From contig NZ_QJVJ01000001.1 of assembly GCF_003217775.1 (NCBI RefSeq), forward strand, positions 186,001-250,000: a stretch of 64,000 bases of DNA, in the 5' to 3' direction. Positions 16,099 to 24,606 of this stretch are shown piece by piece; within the stretch, counting starts at the first letter, position 1; every line of letters starts with the position of its first letter. Origin of the DNA: Paenibacillus flagellatus. GTDB lineage: Bacteria > Bacillota > Bacilli > Paenibacillales > NBRC-103111. The position numbers and the translations under genes are program-made. Below the pieces are notes generated by a model that was not told the origin of the DNA, did no database searches, and worked only from the letters and a program-made list of their open reading frames with translations.

Positions 16099-16494
16099 CT
16101 ACCGGCGGAAAAAGAAAAACGATTGGCCGTTCGCCAGCTTCCTTCGGATCCACGACGCCAGCACGCCCCGGAGCAGCGGCCGCGTAAACGGGAGCAGCAG
16201 GACGATGCCGGCGATATCCGAGAGGAAGCCCGGAGACATCAGCATCAAGCCCCCGGCGAAAATGCAGATGCCGTCCAGTATCGACTGCGTCGGCATTTGC
16301 CCCATCGACAGCTGGCGCTGGGCTTCCGCCCACACTTTGGCGGCTTCCCGCTTCGACACGTAAGCGCCGACGAAGCCGGTCAGCAGTAGAAGGCCGAACG
16401 TCTGCCAGCCGCCGATACGCTGGCCGATTTCGACGATCGCCCATATTTCCAAAGCCGGGACGACGATAAACAGCACGGCGAGCAGACGCCCCAT
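16099..16494 (-). CDS. fxsA: FxsA family membrane protein
   Basis: 131 residues from ATG 16494, 2 bases after the upstream thioesterase stop, so coupled. The FxsA core is plain: LFIVVPALEIWAIVEIGQRIGG, then LLLLTGFVGAYVSKREA, SILDGICIFAGGLMLMSPGFLSDIAG and LLLPFTRPLLR. About three membrane segments and a basic, Phe-rich C-terminus (SFFFFRR). In E. coli FxsA binds the F-exclusion protein PifA, and the B. subtilis homologue YtzA lies downstream of pykA. Molecular role in Firmicutes is not established. Confidence 0.92.
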   Translation of the reverse strand: MGRLLAVLFIVVPALEIWAIVEIGQRIGGWQTFGLLLLTGFVGAYVSKREAAKVWAEAQRQLSMGQMPTQSILDGICIFAGGLMLMSPGFLSDIAGIVLLLPFTRPLLRGVLASWIRRKLANGQSFFFFRR

Positions 16495-16496
16495 CG

Positions 16497-16982
16497 TCAC
16501 CCCTCCCCCAGCAGCCGGAACAGCTCCGGCGCTTCCTTGTCGATCCGGACCGGCTTCCAGTCGCGGTTCAGCCAGACGTGTCGGGTCGCTCCCTCGACGA
16601 GCAGCTCTCCTTCGGGCTCGACTCCGGACTCGGCTTCGGCGGCACGCGGCGTCGACGGCATGGCCGGCAGCAGCCGGACCTGCGATTCGAAGGCGACCGT
16701 TTTCGCGGTATAGTCGGATACCCGGGTATAGACGGCGACGACGTCGTCGTACCGGGCCGGGCGGCGGAACTTCGATTCCAGCTCGACGACGGGCAAGTAC
16801 AGGCCGAGCTCCTCCGTCCGCTTGTACGGAAAGCCGCGTTCCCGGATCAGCTCGGTGCGGCCGATCTCGAACCAATTGATATAGTTGGCGTGGTAGACGA
16901 CCCCCATCTGGTCCGTCTCCTGGTAGCGGACGCGGATGACGTGCGCATGCCATTTGCCGGGAAGGCGTTCGGTCGGTTTCAA
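16497..16982 (-). CDS. Acyl-CoA thioesterase, YbgC/4HBT hotdog family
   Basis: Predicted to hydrolyse acyl-CoA thioesters. 161 residues; VRYQETDQMGVVYHANYINWFEIGRTEL (residues 18-45) is the signature of the 4-hydroxybenzoyl-CoA thioesterase group, with Asp25 in the catalytic position. A short insert rich in Pro, Ala and Glu (about residues 107-125) interrupts the last strands of the fold. It is the first gene of a two-gene leftward operon with fxsA. Substrate chain length cannot be read from the sequence. Confidence 0.9.
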   Translation of the reverse strand: MKPTERLPGKWHAHVIRVRYQETDQMGVVYHANYINWFEIGRTELIRERGFPYKRTEELGLYLPVVELESKFRRPARYDDVVAVYTRVSDYTAKTVAFESQVRLLPAMPSTPRAAEAESGVEPEGELLVEGATRHVWLNRDWKPVRIDKEAPELFRLLGEG

Positions 16983-17196
16983 TGGTCATTCCTCCGTTCG
17001 TGGATCGGAGCCCCCCAGCGGGTTCCGGAACTCCGCGCTTCGTATCGTTCGCCTCCATTGTACTAAAGCGCCGGCCGTTCCTCAATTCGCGCCGACCCGT
17101 CCGTGCCCCGCGCGCCAGTCGCCGCCCGATGGACACGTTCCCGCCCGGCGTGATACGCTTGACCCGACAAAACGAACGAAGGGACGGCATTCCATC

Positions 17197-18150
17197 GTGA
17201 GACTGGAGAGGCTTCTCGCCATTTTGATGCTGCTGATCAACCGGAAACGGATTTCCGCCGCCGAGCTGGCGGACAAGATGGAAGTGTCCGTGCGGACCAT
17301 TTATCGCGACATCGATACGCTTTGCCAAGCGGGCTTTCCGCTCGTCTCGTTCCCCGGCGTCAACGGCGGATTCGCGGTGATGGACGGGTACAAGCTCGAA
17401 CGGAACGCGCTGACGTTCGACGAAATCGCCTCGGTCCTCTCGGCGCTGAAAGGGATGACCAAGGTACTCGACGACGAAAAGCTGGACGCGACGCTTGAAA
17501 AATACGCGGGGCTGCTCACGGACCGGGAGAAGGAGACGGCCCGCTTCTGGGAAGAGCGGCTCGTCATCGATACGAACCCTTGGGGGGCGGACGGCGCGGT
17601 TAAGCGGAAGGTGGCGCTCATTCGCGAAGCGCTGCAGAACGATACCGTGATCCGGTTCGCCTACACGACGGCGAACGGCGCATCCGCCGTCCGCGAGGTG
17701 GAGCCGATGACGCTGCTGCTGCAGGGCATCACGTGGTACGTGTACGGCTACTGTCTGCTGCGGGGCGACTTCCGGCTGTTCCGGCTGTCACGGCTGTCGC
17801 AGCTCGAGAGGACCGACCGCCGGTTCGTCCGCCGGGAGCATCCTCCGATGAGCGAGGCCGACTGGGACCGGCTATGGCATACGAACGCGACGACCGTCAC
17901 GTTTACGCTCCGCTTCCGTCCGGAAGCGCGCATGCGCGCGGAGGAGGTGTTCGGCGTCGACAAGGTGGCTGCGGACGCGGACGGCGCCGTCACCGTAACG
18001 GAGACGTATCCCGAGGACGAATGGCTCTACGGCTTCCTGCTCGGGCTCGGCGATAAGGTCGAGGTGGTGGAGCCGGCCCGGCTTCGCGGGCTGATCCGCG
18101 ACCGGGCGCGGGCGATCTGGGAGCGGTACGCGGAGGACGCTTCGCCTTGA
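17197..18150 (+). CDS. YafY-type transcriptional regulator (HTH_11 plus WYL domain)
   Basis: 317 residues from GTG 17197, at the point where homology to the family begins (MRLERLLAILMLLINRKRISAAELADKMEVSVRTIYRDIDTL); the frame is open much further upstream but without domain content. Residues 1-60 are a winged HTH_11. Residues ~140-210 form a WYL domain (VIRFAYTTANG...VEPMTLLLQGITWYVYGYCLLRGDFRLFRLSRL), a ligand-sensing module. The C-terminal WCX extension (about 230-300) is present. It stands alone between oppositely oriented genes, so its target is unknown. Confidence 0.92.
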   Translation: MRLERLLAILMLLINRKRISAAELADKMEVSVRTIYRDIDTLCQAGFPLVSFPGVNGGFAVMDGYKLERNALTFDEIASVLSALKGMTKVLDDEKLDATLEKYAGLLTDREKETARFWEERLVIDTNPWGADGAVKRKVALIREALQNDTVIRFAYTTANGASAVREVEPMTLLLQGITWYVYGYCLLRGDFRLFRLSRLSQLERTDRRFVRREHPPMSEADWDRLWHTNATTVTFTLRFRPEARMRAEEVFGVDKVAADADGAVTVTETYPEDEWLYGFLLGLGDKVEVVEPARLRGLIRDRARAIWERYAEDASP

Positions 18151-18215
18151 AGAAGGGGCAGGGACGCGGGGGACGCGGACCGTCCCGTGGAATGGGCGGG
18201 TCCCGCCCTCCCGGC

Positions 18216-19049
18216 TCACCCTGCCGTCGATCGCTGCCGCAAAAATCGCGCCACGCCGTGCTCGGCGTTCGACGCCAGCACCCCCGACGCCGCCTGCTTG
18301 ACGGCTTCATGCGCGTTCGCCATCGCGTAGGCCTCGTCCGCGATTTCGAACATCGGCAAGTCGTTCAAGTTGTCGCCGAAGCAGACGACCCGCTCCGCCC
18401 CGAGCAGCCGTTTCAGCTGCAGGACGCCGTCCCGCTTCGTCGCGTTCGGATGGTTCGTCTCGAGCCAGCAGTAGCCGGGGGTATAAATGTCCGGGCCGAA
18501 ATGGCACTGCAGCCCCGGCCGCTCGCGAAGCCTCGCGTACGCCTCCGTCAGCTCCTCCTCCGTTCCGATCGCGTTGATCTCCATCACCCGCTCGTCCGGA
18601 GGGAGCCGGAACGACTCCACGAGCCGAAACCGTTCGTCGCCGTTGTTCAGCCGGTCCGTCACGTAGTTCGACTCGCTCGGGTTGAACAGCCCTTTGTAGT
18701 AAATTTTGAACTCGCCCTTGCCGTTCACCGTATAGACGAATGGTCGCAAGCCCAGCTGCTCCAGCCCGGCGGCGACGTCCAGGGCGAGCTCCCGCTCCAG
18801 CAAATTGGCGGCGATATAGTCGCGTTCGACCGGATCGTATAGAAACACGCCGTTCATGAGCACGACGGGCAGCCGCAAGTCGAGCGGCTCCAGCAGCCGC
18901 CCCGCGGAGTCCCACGAACGCGCGGTCGCCACGGAGAACGAGCCGCCCTCCGCGATCCACGCGTTGACCGTCCGGATCGTCTCCTCGGACAGCCGCTGCC
19001 GTTCGTCCAGCAGCGTGCCGTCCAGGTCGGATACGAATAACGTTGTCAT
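18216..19049 (-). CDS. Cof-type HAD-IIB family hydrolase
   Basis: 277 residues from ATG 19049 (GGAGGAG 5-6 bases before). Haloacid-dehalogenase motifs are intact: FVSDLDGTLLDE (motif I nucleophile Asp), SVATARS (motif II), the Lys of TKRDGVLQL (motif III) and CFGDNLNDLPMFE (motif IV), with the large C2 cap typical of Cof/YidA sugar-phosphate phosphatases. It lies downstream of the pyk terminator, so it is likely a separate transcript. Substrate unknown. Confidence 0.92.
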   Translation of the reverse strand: MTTLFVSDLDGTLLDERQRLSEETIRTVNAWIAEGGSFSVATARSWDSAGRLLEPLDLRLPVVLMNGVFLYDPVERDYIAANLLERELALDVAAGLEQLGLRPFVYTVNGKGEFKIYYKGLFNPSESNYVTDRLNNGDERFRLVESFRLPPDERVMEINAIGTEEELTEAYARLRERPGLQCHFGPDIYTPGYCWLETNHPNATKRDGVLQLKRLLGAERVVCFGDNLNDLPMFEIADEAYAMANAHEAVKQAASGVLASNAEHGVARFLRQRSTAG

Positions 19050-19100
19050 CCCTGCTCCTCCTCCATCCATCGTCTGCGTCCAGCCGACGGCCGGCGACGA

Positions 19101-19136
19101 CGAAAAAGGCCCGCATCCTAAGATTCGGGCCTTTCG
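19101..19136 (-). terminator. Rho-independent terminator of the accDA-pyk operon
   Basis: AGGCCCG/CGGGCCT stem extended by AAA/TTT pairs (arms 19101-19113 and 19126-19136), with a 12-base loop. Read on the minus strand it is followed by a T-rich end, starting a few bases after the pyk stop. Confidence 0.85.
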
Positions 19137-19141
19137 TCTGC

Positions 19142-20896
19142 TTACAGCACTTTCGCTTGTCCGGAGTAAATGACGCCCACCTCGGCGTACACGGACACTT
19201 CCATCCCGTCCTTGAGCAGCGACGTGGCGTTATCGACGCCCACGATGACCGGAATGCCGAGGCTCAAGCCTACGACGGCCGCGTGCGACGTAATGCCTCC
19301 CGTTTCCGTAATGACGGCCGCCGCCTTCTGGAACGCCGGGATGTATTCTTTATCCGTGGCGACCGTGACGAGAATCGAGCCTTCGGTCGTTTTGTCGAGC
19401 GCTTCCTGCGCGGACTTGGCGACGACGACTTTGCCGGTCGCCGGCTGGGTGCCGATGCCTTGTCCTTTGGCGATCATCTCGCCGACGTGATGAACCTTCA
19501 TCAAGTTCGTCGTACCCGAGCGGCCTACCGGCACGCCCGCCGTAATGATGACGAGGTCGCCCAGCCGGATGTGGCCGGCCTTGATCGCGCTGTCCACCGC
19601 CAGCTGGAACATCTCGTCCGTATTGCTCGCTTCCTCGCCGCGGATCGGCTGGACGCCCCAGATGAGGCACAGCCGGCGCATCACCTGCTCGTTCGGCGTG
19701 ACGGCCAAAATCGGCGACTTCGGCCGGTATTTGGATACCATGCGCGCCGTATAGCCGCTTTCGGTCGACGTGATGATCGCTTTCGCGTCCAGATCGAGCG
19801 CCGAGTTGGCGACCGCCTGGCTGATCGCCTCGGTAATCGTCACCTGCTGCGCCGAGCTTTGACGAACGAAAATTTCGCGGTACTCGAGCGCGGACTCGGC
19901 CCGCTCGGCGATGCGCGACATCGTCTGCACCGACTCGACCGGATATTTGCCCGCCGCCGTCTCGCCGGACAGCATGATCGCATCCGTCCCGTCGAAAATC
20001 GCGTTCGCGACGTCGCTCGCTTCCGCGCGGGTCGGGCGCGGGTTGCGCTGCATCGAATCGAGCATCTGGGTCGCCGTAATGACCGGCTTGCCGACATGGT
20101 TGCATTTCTTGATCATCCGCTTCTGGACGAGCGGCACTTCCTCCGCCGGAATTTCCACGCCCAAGTCGCCGCGCGCGACCATCAGGCCGTCGGACACCTC
20201 GAGAATTTCGTCGAGGTTTTGGACGCCCTCCTGGTTTTCGATTTTCGAGATGATCTGGATATGCGTCGCGTTATGCTCCTCGAGCAGCTGGCGAATTTCG
20301 AGCACGTCGGACGCCTTGCGCACGAACGAAGCGGCGATGAAATCGACGCCCTGCTGAATGCCGAAAATGATATCGTTCGCGTCCTTCTCGGTAATGCCCG
20401 GCAAGGAGATGCGGACGCCGGGAACGTTGACGCCCTTCTTGCCCTTGATCGTGCCGCCGTTGACGATCCGGCATTCGATCTCGCTGCCGCGAATGTCGAC
20501 GACCGTCAAGCCGATCAGGCCGTCGTCGATCAAAATCGTCGAGCCCACATGCACGTCGCGGGGCAAATCTTTGTACGTCACGGAGATTCGCTTGTTGTCG
20601 CCGATAATGTCCTCCGTCGTCAAGACGATGTGCTCGTCCTGCACGAGCTCGTACGAATCTTCCTGCAGCTTGCCCGTACGGATTTCCGGACCTTTCGTGT
20701 CGAGCAGAATGGCGACCGTCTTGTTCAGCTCGAGGCAGGCTTGGCGAATGTTTTTGATCCGGTTGCCGTGCTCCTCGAAGTCGCCGTGGGAAAAGTTGAG
20801 CCGGGCCACGTTCATGCCGGCCGCGATCAACTGCTTCAGCGCGGGGAGCGATTCGCTGGAAGGTCCGATGGTGCATACGATTTTCGTTTTGCGCAT
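19142..20896 (-). CDS. pyk: Pyruvate kinase with C-terminal PEP-utilising-type domain
   Basis: Converts phosphoenolpyruvate and ADP to pyruvate and ATP, the last step of glycolysis. 584 residues, the long Bacillus-type form. Seen: [13 protein letters not shown] start, [24 protein letters not shown], the B domain, [18 protein letters not shown] (catalytic Lys and Glu), [12 protein letters not shown], and TATQMLDSM. After the regulatory C domain, residues ~485-575 carry [21 protein letters not shown], the extra PEP-utilising phosphohistidine-like domain with Thr-Ser-His. It follows accA by 51 bases without the pfkA gene that usually lies between them. Confidence 0.98.
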   Translation of the reverse strand: MRKTKIVCTIGPSSESLPALKQLIAAGMNVARLNFSHGDFEEHGNRIKNIRQACLELNKTVAILLDTKGPEIRTGKLQEDSYELVQDEHIVLTTEDIIGDNKRISVTYKDLPRDVHVGSTILIDDGLIGLTVVDIRGSEIECRIVNGGTIKGKKGVNVPGVRISLPGITEKDANDIIFGIQQGVDFIAASFVRKASDVLEIRQLLEEHNATHIQIISKIENQEGVQNLDEILEVSDGLMVARGDLGVEIPAEEVPLVQKRMIKKCNHVGKPVITATQMLDSMQRNPRPTRAEASDVANAIFDGTDAIMLSGETAAGKYPVESVQTMSRIAERAESALEYREIFVRQSSAQQVTITEAISQAVANSALDLDAKAIITSTESGYTARMVSKYRPKSPILAVTPNEQVMRRLCLIWGVQPIRGEEASNTDEMFQLAVDSAIKAGHIRLGDLVIITAGVPVGRSGTTNLMKVHHVGEMIAKGQGIGTQPATGKVVVAKSAQEALDKTTEGSILVTVATDKEYIPAFQKAAAVITETGGITSHAAVVGLSLGIPVIVGVDNATSLLKDGMEVSVYAEVGVIYSGQAKVL

Positions 20897-20947
20897 GATG
20901 GTTCGTTTCCTCCTGAAATTCGGTTGCGTCCTGTGAAAGCCTGTTAA

Positions 20948-21925
20948 TCAGACTTGCTCCGCGACGTCGCGGATATACGTGAATTTGCCGATTTTGCGGA
21001 ATTTTTCATAACGGTCCGCGACAAGCTCGTCGCCGCTCATCGGGAGCAGCTCCTGCAGATGCTTCCAAACGATGCCCCGAAGCGTCTCCGCCTGCTCCTC
21101 CGGATTGCGGTGAGCGCCGCCGCGCGGCTCCGGCACGATCTCGTCGATCGCTTCGTACCGCAGCAAATCGTGGGCCGTAATCTTCATCGCTTCGGCCATC
21201 TCGCCCGCCCGGGAAGCGTCCTTGAACAAGATGGACGCCGCGCCTTCCGGCGAGAGAACCGAGTAAATCGCGTGCTCCAGCATGAGCACCCGGTTGCCGA
21301 CGCCGAGCGCCAGCGCTCCGCCGCTGCCGCCTTCGCCGATGACGACGACGACGATCGGGACGCGGAACCGGGCCATCTCGAGCAAATTGCGGGCGATCGA
21401 TTCGCCGACGCCCCGCTCCTCCGCCGTCGTGCCCGGGAACGCTCCCTTCGTATCGAGGAACGTCAAGATCGGACGGCCGAACTTGTCCGCTTGCTGCATG
21501 AGCCGAAGCGCCTTGCGGAAGCCGTCCGGATGCGGGCTGCCGAAGTTGCGGGCGATGTTGTCCTTTGTGTCTTTTCCTTTTTGATGACCGACTACGGTAA
21601 CCGGAATGCCGTTGAACTTCGCGATGCCCCCGACGATCGCCAAATCGTCGCCGAAGACGCGGTCGCCGTGGAATTCGATAAAATCGGTACAAAGGCTATG
21701 GATAAAGTCCAGCGTCGTCGGACGCGACGGATGTCTTGCGATTTGCATCTTTTGGCCCGCGGTCAAGCCGCCGTACAGCTCTTCCTCCAGCTTGACGTAC
21801 CGGTCCTCGAGCTTCGAAATTTCGTCGGAAAAGTCGATCTGCTTCTCCTCGCCGAACTTGCGCAGCTCGTCGATTTTCGCTTTCAGCTCCGCGAGCGGGC
21901 GTTCGAAAGGCAGTTCGTTAGCCAT
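20948..21925 (-). CDS. accA: Acetyl-CoA carboxylase carboxyltransferase subunit alpha
   Basis: Forms the carboxyltransferase half of acetyl-CoA carboxylase with AccD, making malonyl-CoA for fatty acid synthesis. 325 residues, normal length. Landmarks: [54 protein letters not shown]-like [32 protein letters not shown] and [21 protein letters not shown] (oxyanion-hole glycines), plus [17 protein letters not shown] 21925 overlaps the accD end by 8 bases, ensuring equal synthesis of the subunits. Confidence 0.98.
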   Translation of the reverse strand: MANELPFERPLAELKAKIDELRKFGEEKQIDFSDEISKLEDRYVKLEEELYGGLTAGQKMQIARHPSRPTTLDFIHSLCTDFIEFHGDRVFGDDLAIVGGIAKFNGIPVTVVGHQKGKDTKDNIARNFGSPHPDGFRKALRLMQQADKFGRPILTFLDTKGAFPGTTAEERGVGESIARNLLEMARFRVPIVVVVIGEGGSGGALALGVGNRVLMLEHAIYSVLSPEGAASILFKDASRAGEMAEAMKITAHDLLRYEAIDEIVPEPRGGAHRNPEEQAETLRGIVWKHLQELLPMSGDELVADRYEKFRKIGKFTYIRDVAEQV

Positions 21926-22796
21926 TCGCGATTGCCTCCTTCGTCGATGGGACCGTATGCAGCTCGAGCAGCTTCGTCAGCGTCGCGCGCATATCCTTGC
22001 GGTGGACGACCTTGTCCACCTGTCCGTGCTTCTGGTTGAACTCCGCCGTCTGGAACTCCTCCGGCAGCTTCTGGCGAATCGTCTGCTCGATGACGATCGG
22101 CCCGGCGAATCCGAACCGCGCGCCCGGCTCCGCCAAGATGATGTCGCCCAGCATCGCGAAGCTCGCGGAGACGCCGCCGTACGTCGGGTCGGTGATGACG
22201 GAGATGAACAAGCCGCCGTTGTCGCCGAACTTCGCCAGCGCGGCGCTCGTCTTGGCCATCTGCATCAAGCTGAGGATGCTTTCCTGCGTCCGGGCGCCTC
22301 CCGACGTCGAAAACACGATGAGCGGGTACCTCTTCTGCGTGGCCGTTTCGATCGCGCGCGTAATTTTTTCCCCGACGACCGAACCGAGCGTCCCTCCGAA
22401 AAAGTCGAACGACATGACCGCCACGACGACCGGAAATCCGCCGATCGTCCCTTCGCCCGTCACGACGGCATCACGAAGGCCCGTCGACTCCATCGACTTG
22501 GCCAATTTGTTGACGTAGTCGGGGAACTCCAACGGGTCTTCGGAAACCATATCGCTGTCGTATTCGAAAATGCGGCCCTCATCGAGCGTGAATTCGATCC
22601 TCTCGATCGCGTTCAGCCGGTTGTGGAAGCCGCACGACGTGCACACCTTCAAGTTTTTGCCGACTTCCTTGCTGTACTGGATCGTCCCGCATTTGGGACA
22701 TTTGCTCATGATGCCTTCCGGTATTTCACGCTTCGTTTGTTCCGACGGAATCGTAGCATACTTGCGCTTCTTCTGGAAAAAATCTTTGATTGCCAC
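21918..22796 (-). CDS. accD: Acetyl-CoA carboxylase carboxyltransferase subunit beta
   Basis: Partner of AccA in malonyl-CoA formation. 292 residues from GTG 22796 (GGAGAGGTG upstream), where the conserved start [19 protein letters not shown] begins. The N-terminal zinc ribbon is visible as [20 protein letters not shown] followed by TSCGFHNR (four Cys). The crotonase-fold core shows [39 protein letters not shown] and [12 protein letters not shown]. It is the first gene of accD-accA-pyk. Confidence 0.98.
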   Translation of the reverse strand: MAIKDFFQKKRKYATIPSEQTKREIPEGIMSKCPKCGTIQYSKEVGKNLKVCTSCGFHNRLNAIERIEFTLDEGRIFEYDSDMVSEDPLEFPDYVNKLAKSMESTGLRDAVVTGEGTIGGFPVVVAVMSFDFFGGTLGSVVGEKITRAIETATQKRYPLIVFSTSGGARTQESILSLMQMAKTSAALAKFGDNGGLFISVITDPTYGGVSASFAMLGDIILAEPGARFGFAGPIVIEQTIRQKLPEEFQTAEFNQKHGQVDKVVHRKDMRATLTKLLELHTVPSTKEAIANG

Positions 22797-22921
22797 GTTT
22801 ACACCTCTCCAAACCGTTGTCATCCGTTCGCGGCGTTACCGGCCGCCGGCTCGCCGTGGGCGCGCAAAAGAAACGCCCGAGGCTTAACCTCCCGTCCCGT
22901 GCCGTGCCGCAAGCGAAAGCG

Positions 22922-23110
22922 TCATCCGTGCAAAATCGTGTTCAACACCTCTTGAACTTCCTCCAGCTCACCCTCGGGAACGAGAATTTCGAATTGGTGC
23001 TTCGATAGGCTGACAGGGCGAACTTGTACCAAAAACCCTTCGTCCGATAGTTTTTGCTTGATGCGCTCTGCGATTTTCGCGGTCGGAGCGATATAAATGA
23101 CCGTCCACAT
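22922..23110 (-). CDS. Small conserved protein of unknown function upstream of accD
   Basis: 62 residues from ATG 23110, chosen for GGGAGG at 10 bases; the frame opens earlier without a ribosome site. MWTVIYIAPTAKIAERIKQKLSDEGFLVQVRPV...FEILVPEGELEEVQEVLNTIL reads as a compact beta-alpha-beta-beta-alpha fold, like small ACT/DUF2007-type modules. Such genes between dnaE and accD are common in Paenibacillaceae, sometimes under the misleading name glutamate decarboxylase. No catalytic residues apparent. Confidence 0.75.
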   Translation of the reverse strand: MWTVIYIAPTAKIAERIKQKLSDEGFLVQVRPVSLSKHQFEILVPEGELEEVQEVLNTILHG

Positions 23111-23208
23111 ACTACCAAAAACCTCCCTGACTACCGAAACGCCTCTCGTGTACAATGGATTCATGATACCATATTCCGTCTTTTACCCGCAAGGAAGCTG
23201 ATGTCGAA

Positions 23209-23733
23209 TCATGGCGACTCCTCCGCGTTCTTTTCGCCATTCTCCCCGTCGTCGCCGTATACCTTGGCGTTTTTGTTCTGATGGGCGATGCGGGCGGACG
23301 CCGCCGCGGCCAAACCGGCCACGAGATCGTCCAAAAAGACGTGGATTTGCGAGGAATGGTTGTTCAGCGTCCGGATGACGCCCGTCTTCTCCTTGTCGAG
23401 ATAGCCGAAGCTGGTCAGGCCGATCATGCCGTATACGTGGACGATGCCGAGCGCGAGCGTTTCGTCGACGCCGTACAGCGACTCGTCGTTTTCCATAATT
23501 TCCTGGAGCGGTTGCGGCAGCTGCCCCCGCTCGGCCAAGACGTCCAGGGCGATGCCGGTATACAGCGTAAACTGGACCTCCCGTTTGCCGAGCACGGCCA
23601 ATACGCTTTCGGCGCATTGCTCCATCGTCAGCTTATCGTTGTACGGAATTTGCAGCTTATAGACGATTTCCGCCACCTGCTCGAGCGTGACGCCGCGCTC
23701 CGCGAGCATTTGCAAAGCCAATCGGTTCGACAT
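23209..23733 (-). CDS. PgpA/YutG-like phosphatidylglycerophosphatase A family protein
   Basis: 174 residues from ATG 23733 (AGGAGG 7 bases before). The family pattern is clear: RGVTLEQVAEIVYKLQIPY (N-terminal helices), ESVLAVLGKREVQF, TGIALDVLAERGQLPQPL, then NDESLYGVDETLALGIVHVYGMIGLTSFGYLDKEKTG and FLDDLVAGLAAAASARIAH with the conserved acidic DD. B. subtilis YutG has this architecture. Predicted to dephosphorylate phosphatidylglycerophosphate in membrane lipid synthesis, although Bacillus homologues also occur as cytosolic proteins. A C-terminal acidic tail follows the domain. Confidence 0.85.
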   Translation of the reverse strand: MSNRLALQMLAERGVTLEQVAEIVYKLQIPYNDKLTMEQCAESVLAVLGKREVQFTLYTGIALDVLAERGQLPQPLQEIMENDESLYGVDETLALGIVHVYGMIGLTSFGYLDKEKTGVIRTLNNHSSQIHVFLDDLVAGLAAAASARIAHQNKNAKVYGDDGENGEKNAEESP

Positions 23734-24208
23734 TCGCATCCCTCCTGTCCGGCGGAGCTTCCGGAGCCGCTTCCGAAAGTCCCGCCCGGTTGTCGGTCCG
23801 TCCGTCTTCGCGGAAGGACGGCAAAACCCCGGGCTCCCCGTCCGGGTTTTACTAAATGTATGCAGAGGGTGCGAGGAATGTTCGTTAAGATTGGAAACAA
23901 GTTTCGGAGCCGGGAGGGGCGGCGGTTTCCAAATCGTCTTACGGAGCGCTTTTCGTGGGGCACTGACGACCGCACTCGCATCCGTGCGATCCGCTTCGGC
24001 GGCCATCTACCCGTCCGCTCCAAAGGCCGCTAATTCGTCCGCTCCATGCCGCTCCATCCACCAAAACGGCTAAGCCTGCGCCATACTGCTAGTTCCGCTT
24101 ACAGCCGGTGGTACTATTGAGGCTACAGGGGCTTTGGGGCTGTTGATGCTTTTTCCGCTTATGCTGCTTATGCTGTCTGGTTCTCCATTTGCTTCAGCCG
24201 TTTCACCC

Positions 24209-24300
24209 GATCCATGCCGGTCCATGCCGGTCCATCTGCTCCATGCCGATCCATGTTGCTCCATCTGCACCATCTGCACCATCTGCTCCATCAAGCCCAT
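24209..24300. repeat. Degenerate CCAT-rich tandem repeats
   Basis: Units such as CCATGCCGGT, CCATCTGCA and CCATCTGCT recur about nine times with CCAT every 9-12 bases. Spacing and sequence drift, so this looks like slippage-generated simple repeat DNA rather than an array of binding sites or CRISPR units. Confidence 0.7.
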
Positions 24301-24323
24301 TTTCTCGTGCGCTTCAGACGCTC

Positions 24324-24506
24324 ATTGGATATCGTCCAATCGATCGGACAGCGAAGGAGCGGATATGGGAGCTCTATTGGATTCCATTCAATAGATTTGC
24401 CTTGAACCGCCCGGAGATTGCGATCGAAGCCGATTCTACTGGATTTTTTCCAATGGGGCATCGATAGTAGGGCGTTGTCGAGCGAGCCGATTGGAAGAAA
24501 TCCAAT
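24324..24506. repeat. Four copies of a 17-base dyad ATTGGA-N5-TCCAAT
   Basis: ATTGGATATCGTCCAAT (24324-24340), ATTGGATTCCATTCAAT inside CTATTGGATTCCATTCAATAG (24374-24394), ACTGGATTTTTTCCAAT (24438-24454) and ATTGGAAGAAATCCAAT (24490-24506). The arms are conserved while the centres differ, and start-to-start spacing is 50-64 bases. They may be a dispersed palindromic intergenic repeat family or a cluster of protein-binding sites; copy number elsewhere in the genome would decide. Confidence 0.7.
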
Positions 24507-24536
24507 CAAACGGTGCCAAAGGGGAAGAGACGGAAA

Positions 24537-24566
24537 AAGAGCAAGCGGCGCGATGCCCTTGCTCTT
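24537..24566 (-). terminator. Rho-independent terminator of dnaE
   Basis: A 9-base perfect stem AAGAGCAAG/CTTGCTCTT with a 12-base loop lies 41 bases after the dnaE stop. On the minus strand it continues into TTTTTC. Confidence 0.85.
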
Positions 24567-24606
24567 CCTTTACACGGACGCGGCCCCGCAAGCCGGCGCC
24601 CGGCGA

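Larger units (their letters stand above)
23734..24532. other. Gene-free stretch with repeats between pgpA-like gene and dnaE
   Basis: About 800 bases without a credible coding region. It holds a CCAT-rich degenerate tandem repeat (24209-24300) and four copies of a short ATTGGA-N5-TCCAAT dyad (24324-24506), annotated separately. Base composition is less GC-biased than the neighbours. The only open frames are low-complexity and have no ribosome site. The terminator of dnaE lies at its right border. Confidence 0.7.

Noticed and set aside
16099-17328. Extending FxsA upstream to a 409-residue protein
   Set aside because: The extra N-terminal part is the antisense/other-frame reading of the thioesterase gene; FxsA homology and the coupled ATG begin at 16494.
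19043-20947. 634-residue plus-strand open frame
   Set aside because: Mirror of pyruvate kinase; His/Arg/Asp-rich without recognisable domains.
22797-22921. Riboswitch or FapR-type operator in front of accD
   Set aside because: No conserved structure or FapR dyad could be recognised in the 125 bases.
24070-24300. 76-residue minus-strand frame in the CCAT repeat region
   Set aside because: Low-complexity Met/Gln/Gly repeats, no ribosome site; product of the simple repeats.
24209-24506. CRISPR array
   Set aside because: Repeat units are short, degenerate or palindromic with irregular spacing; no cas genes in the window.
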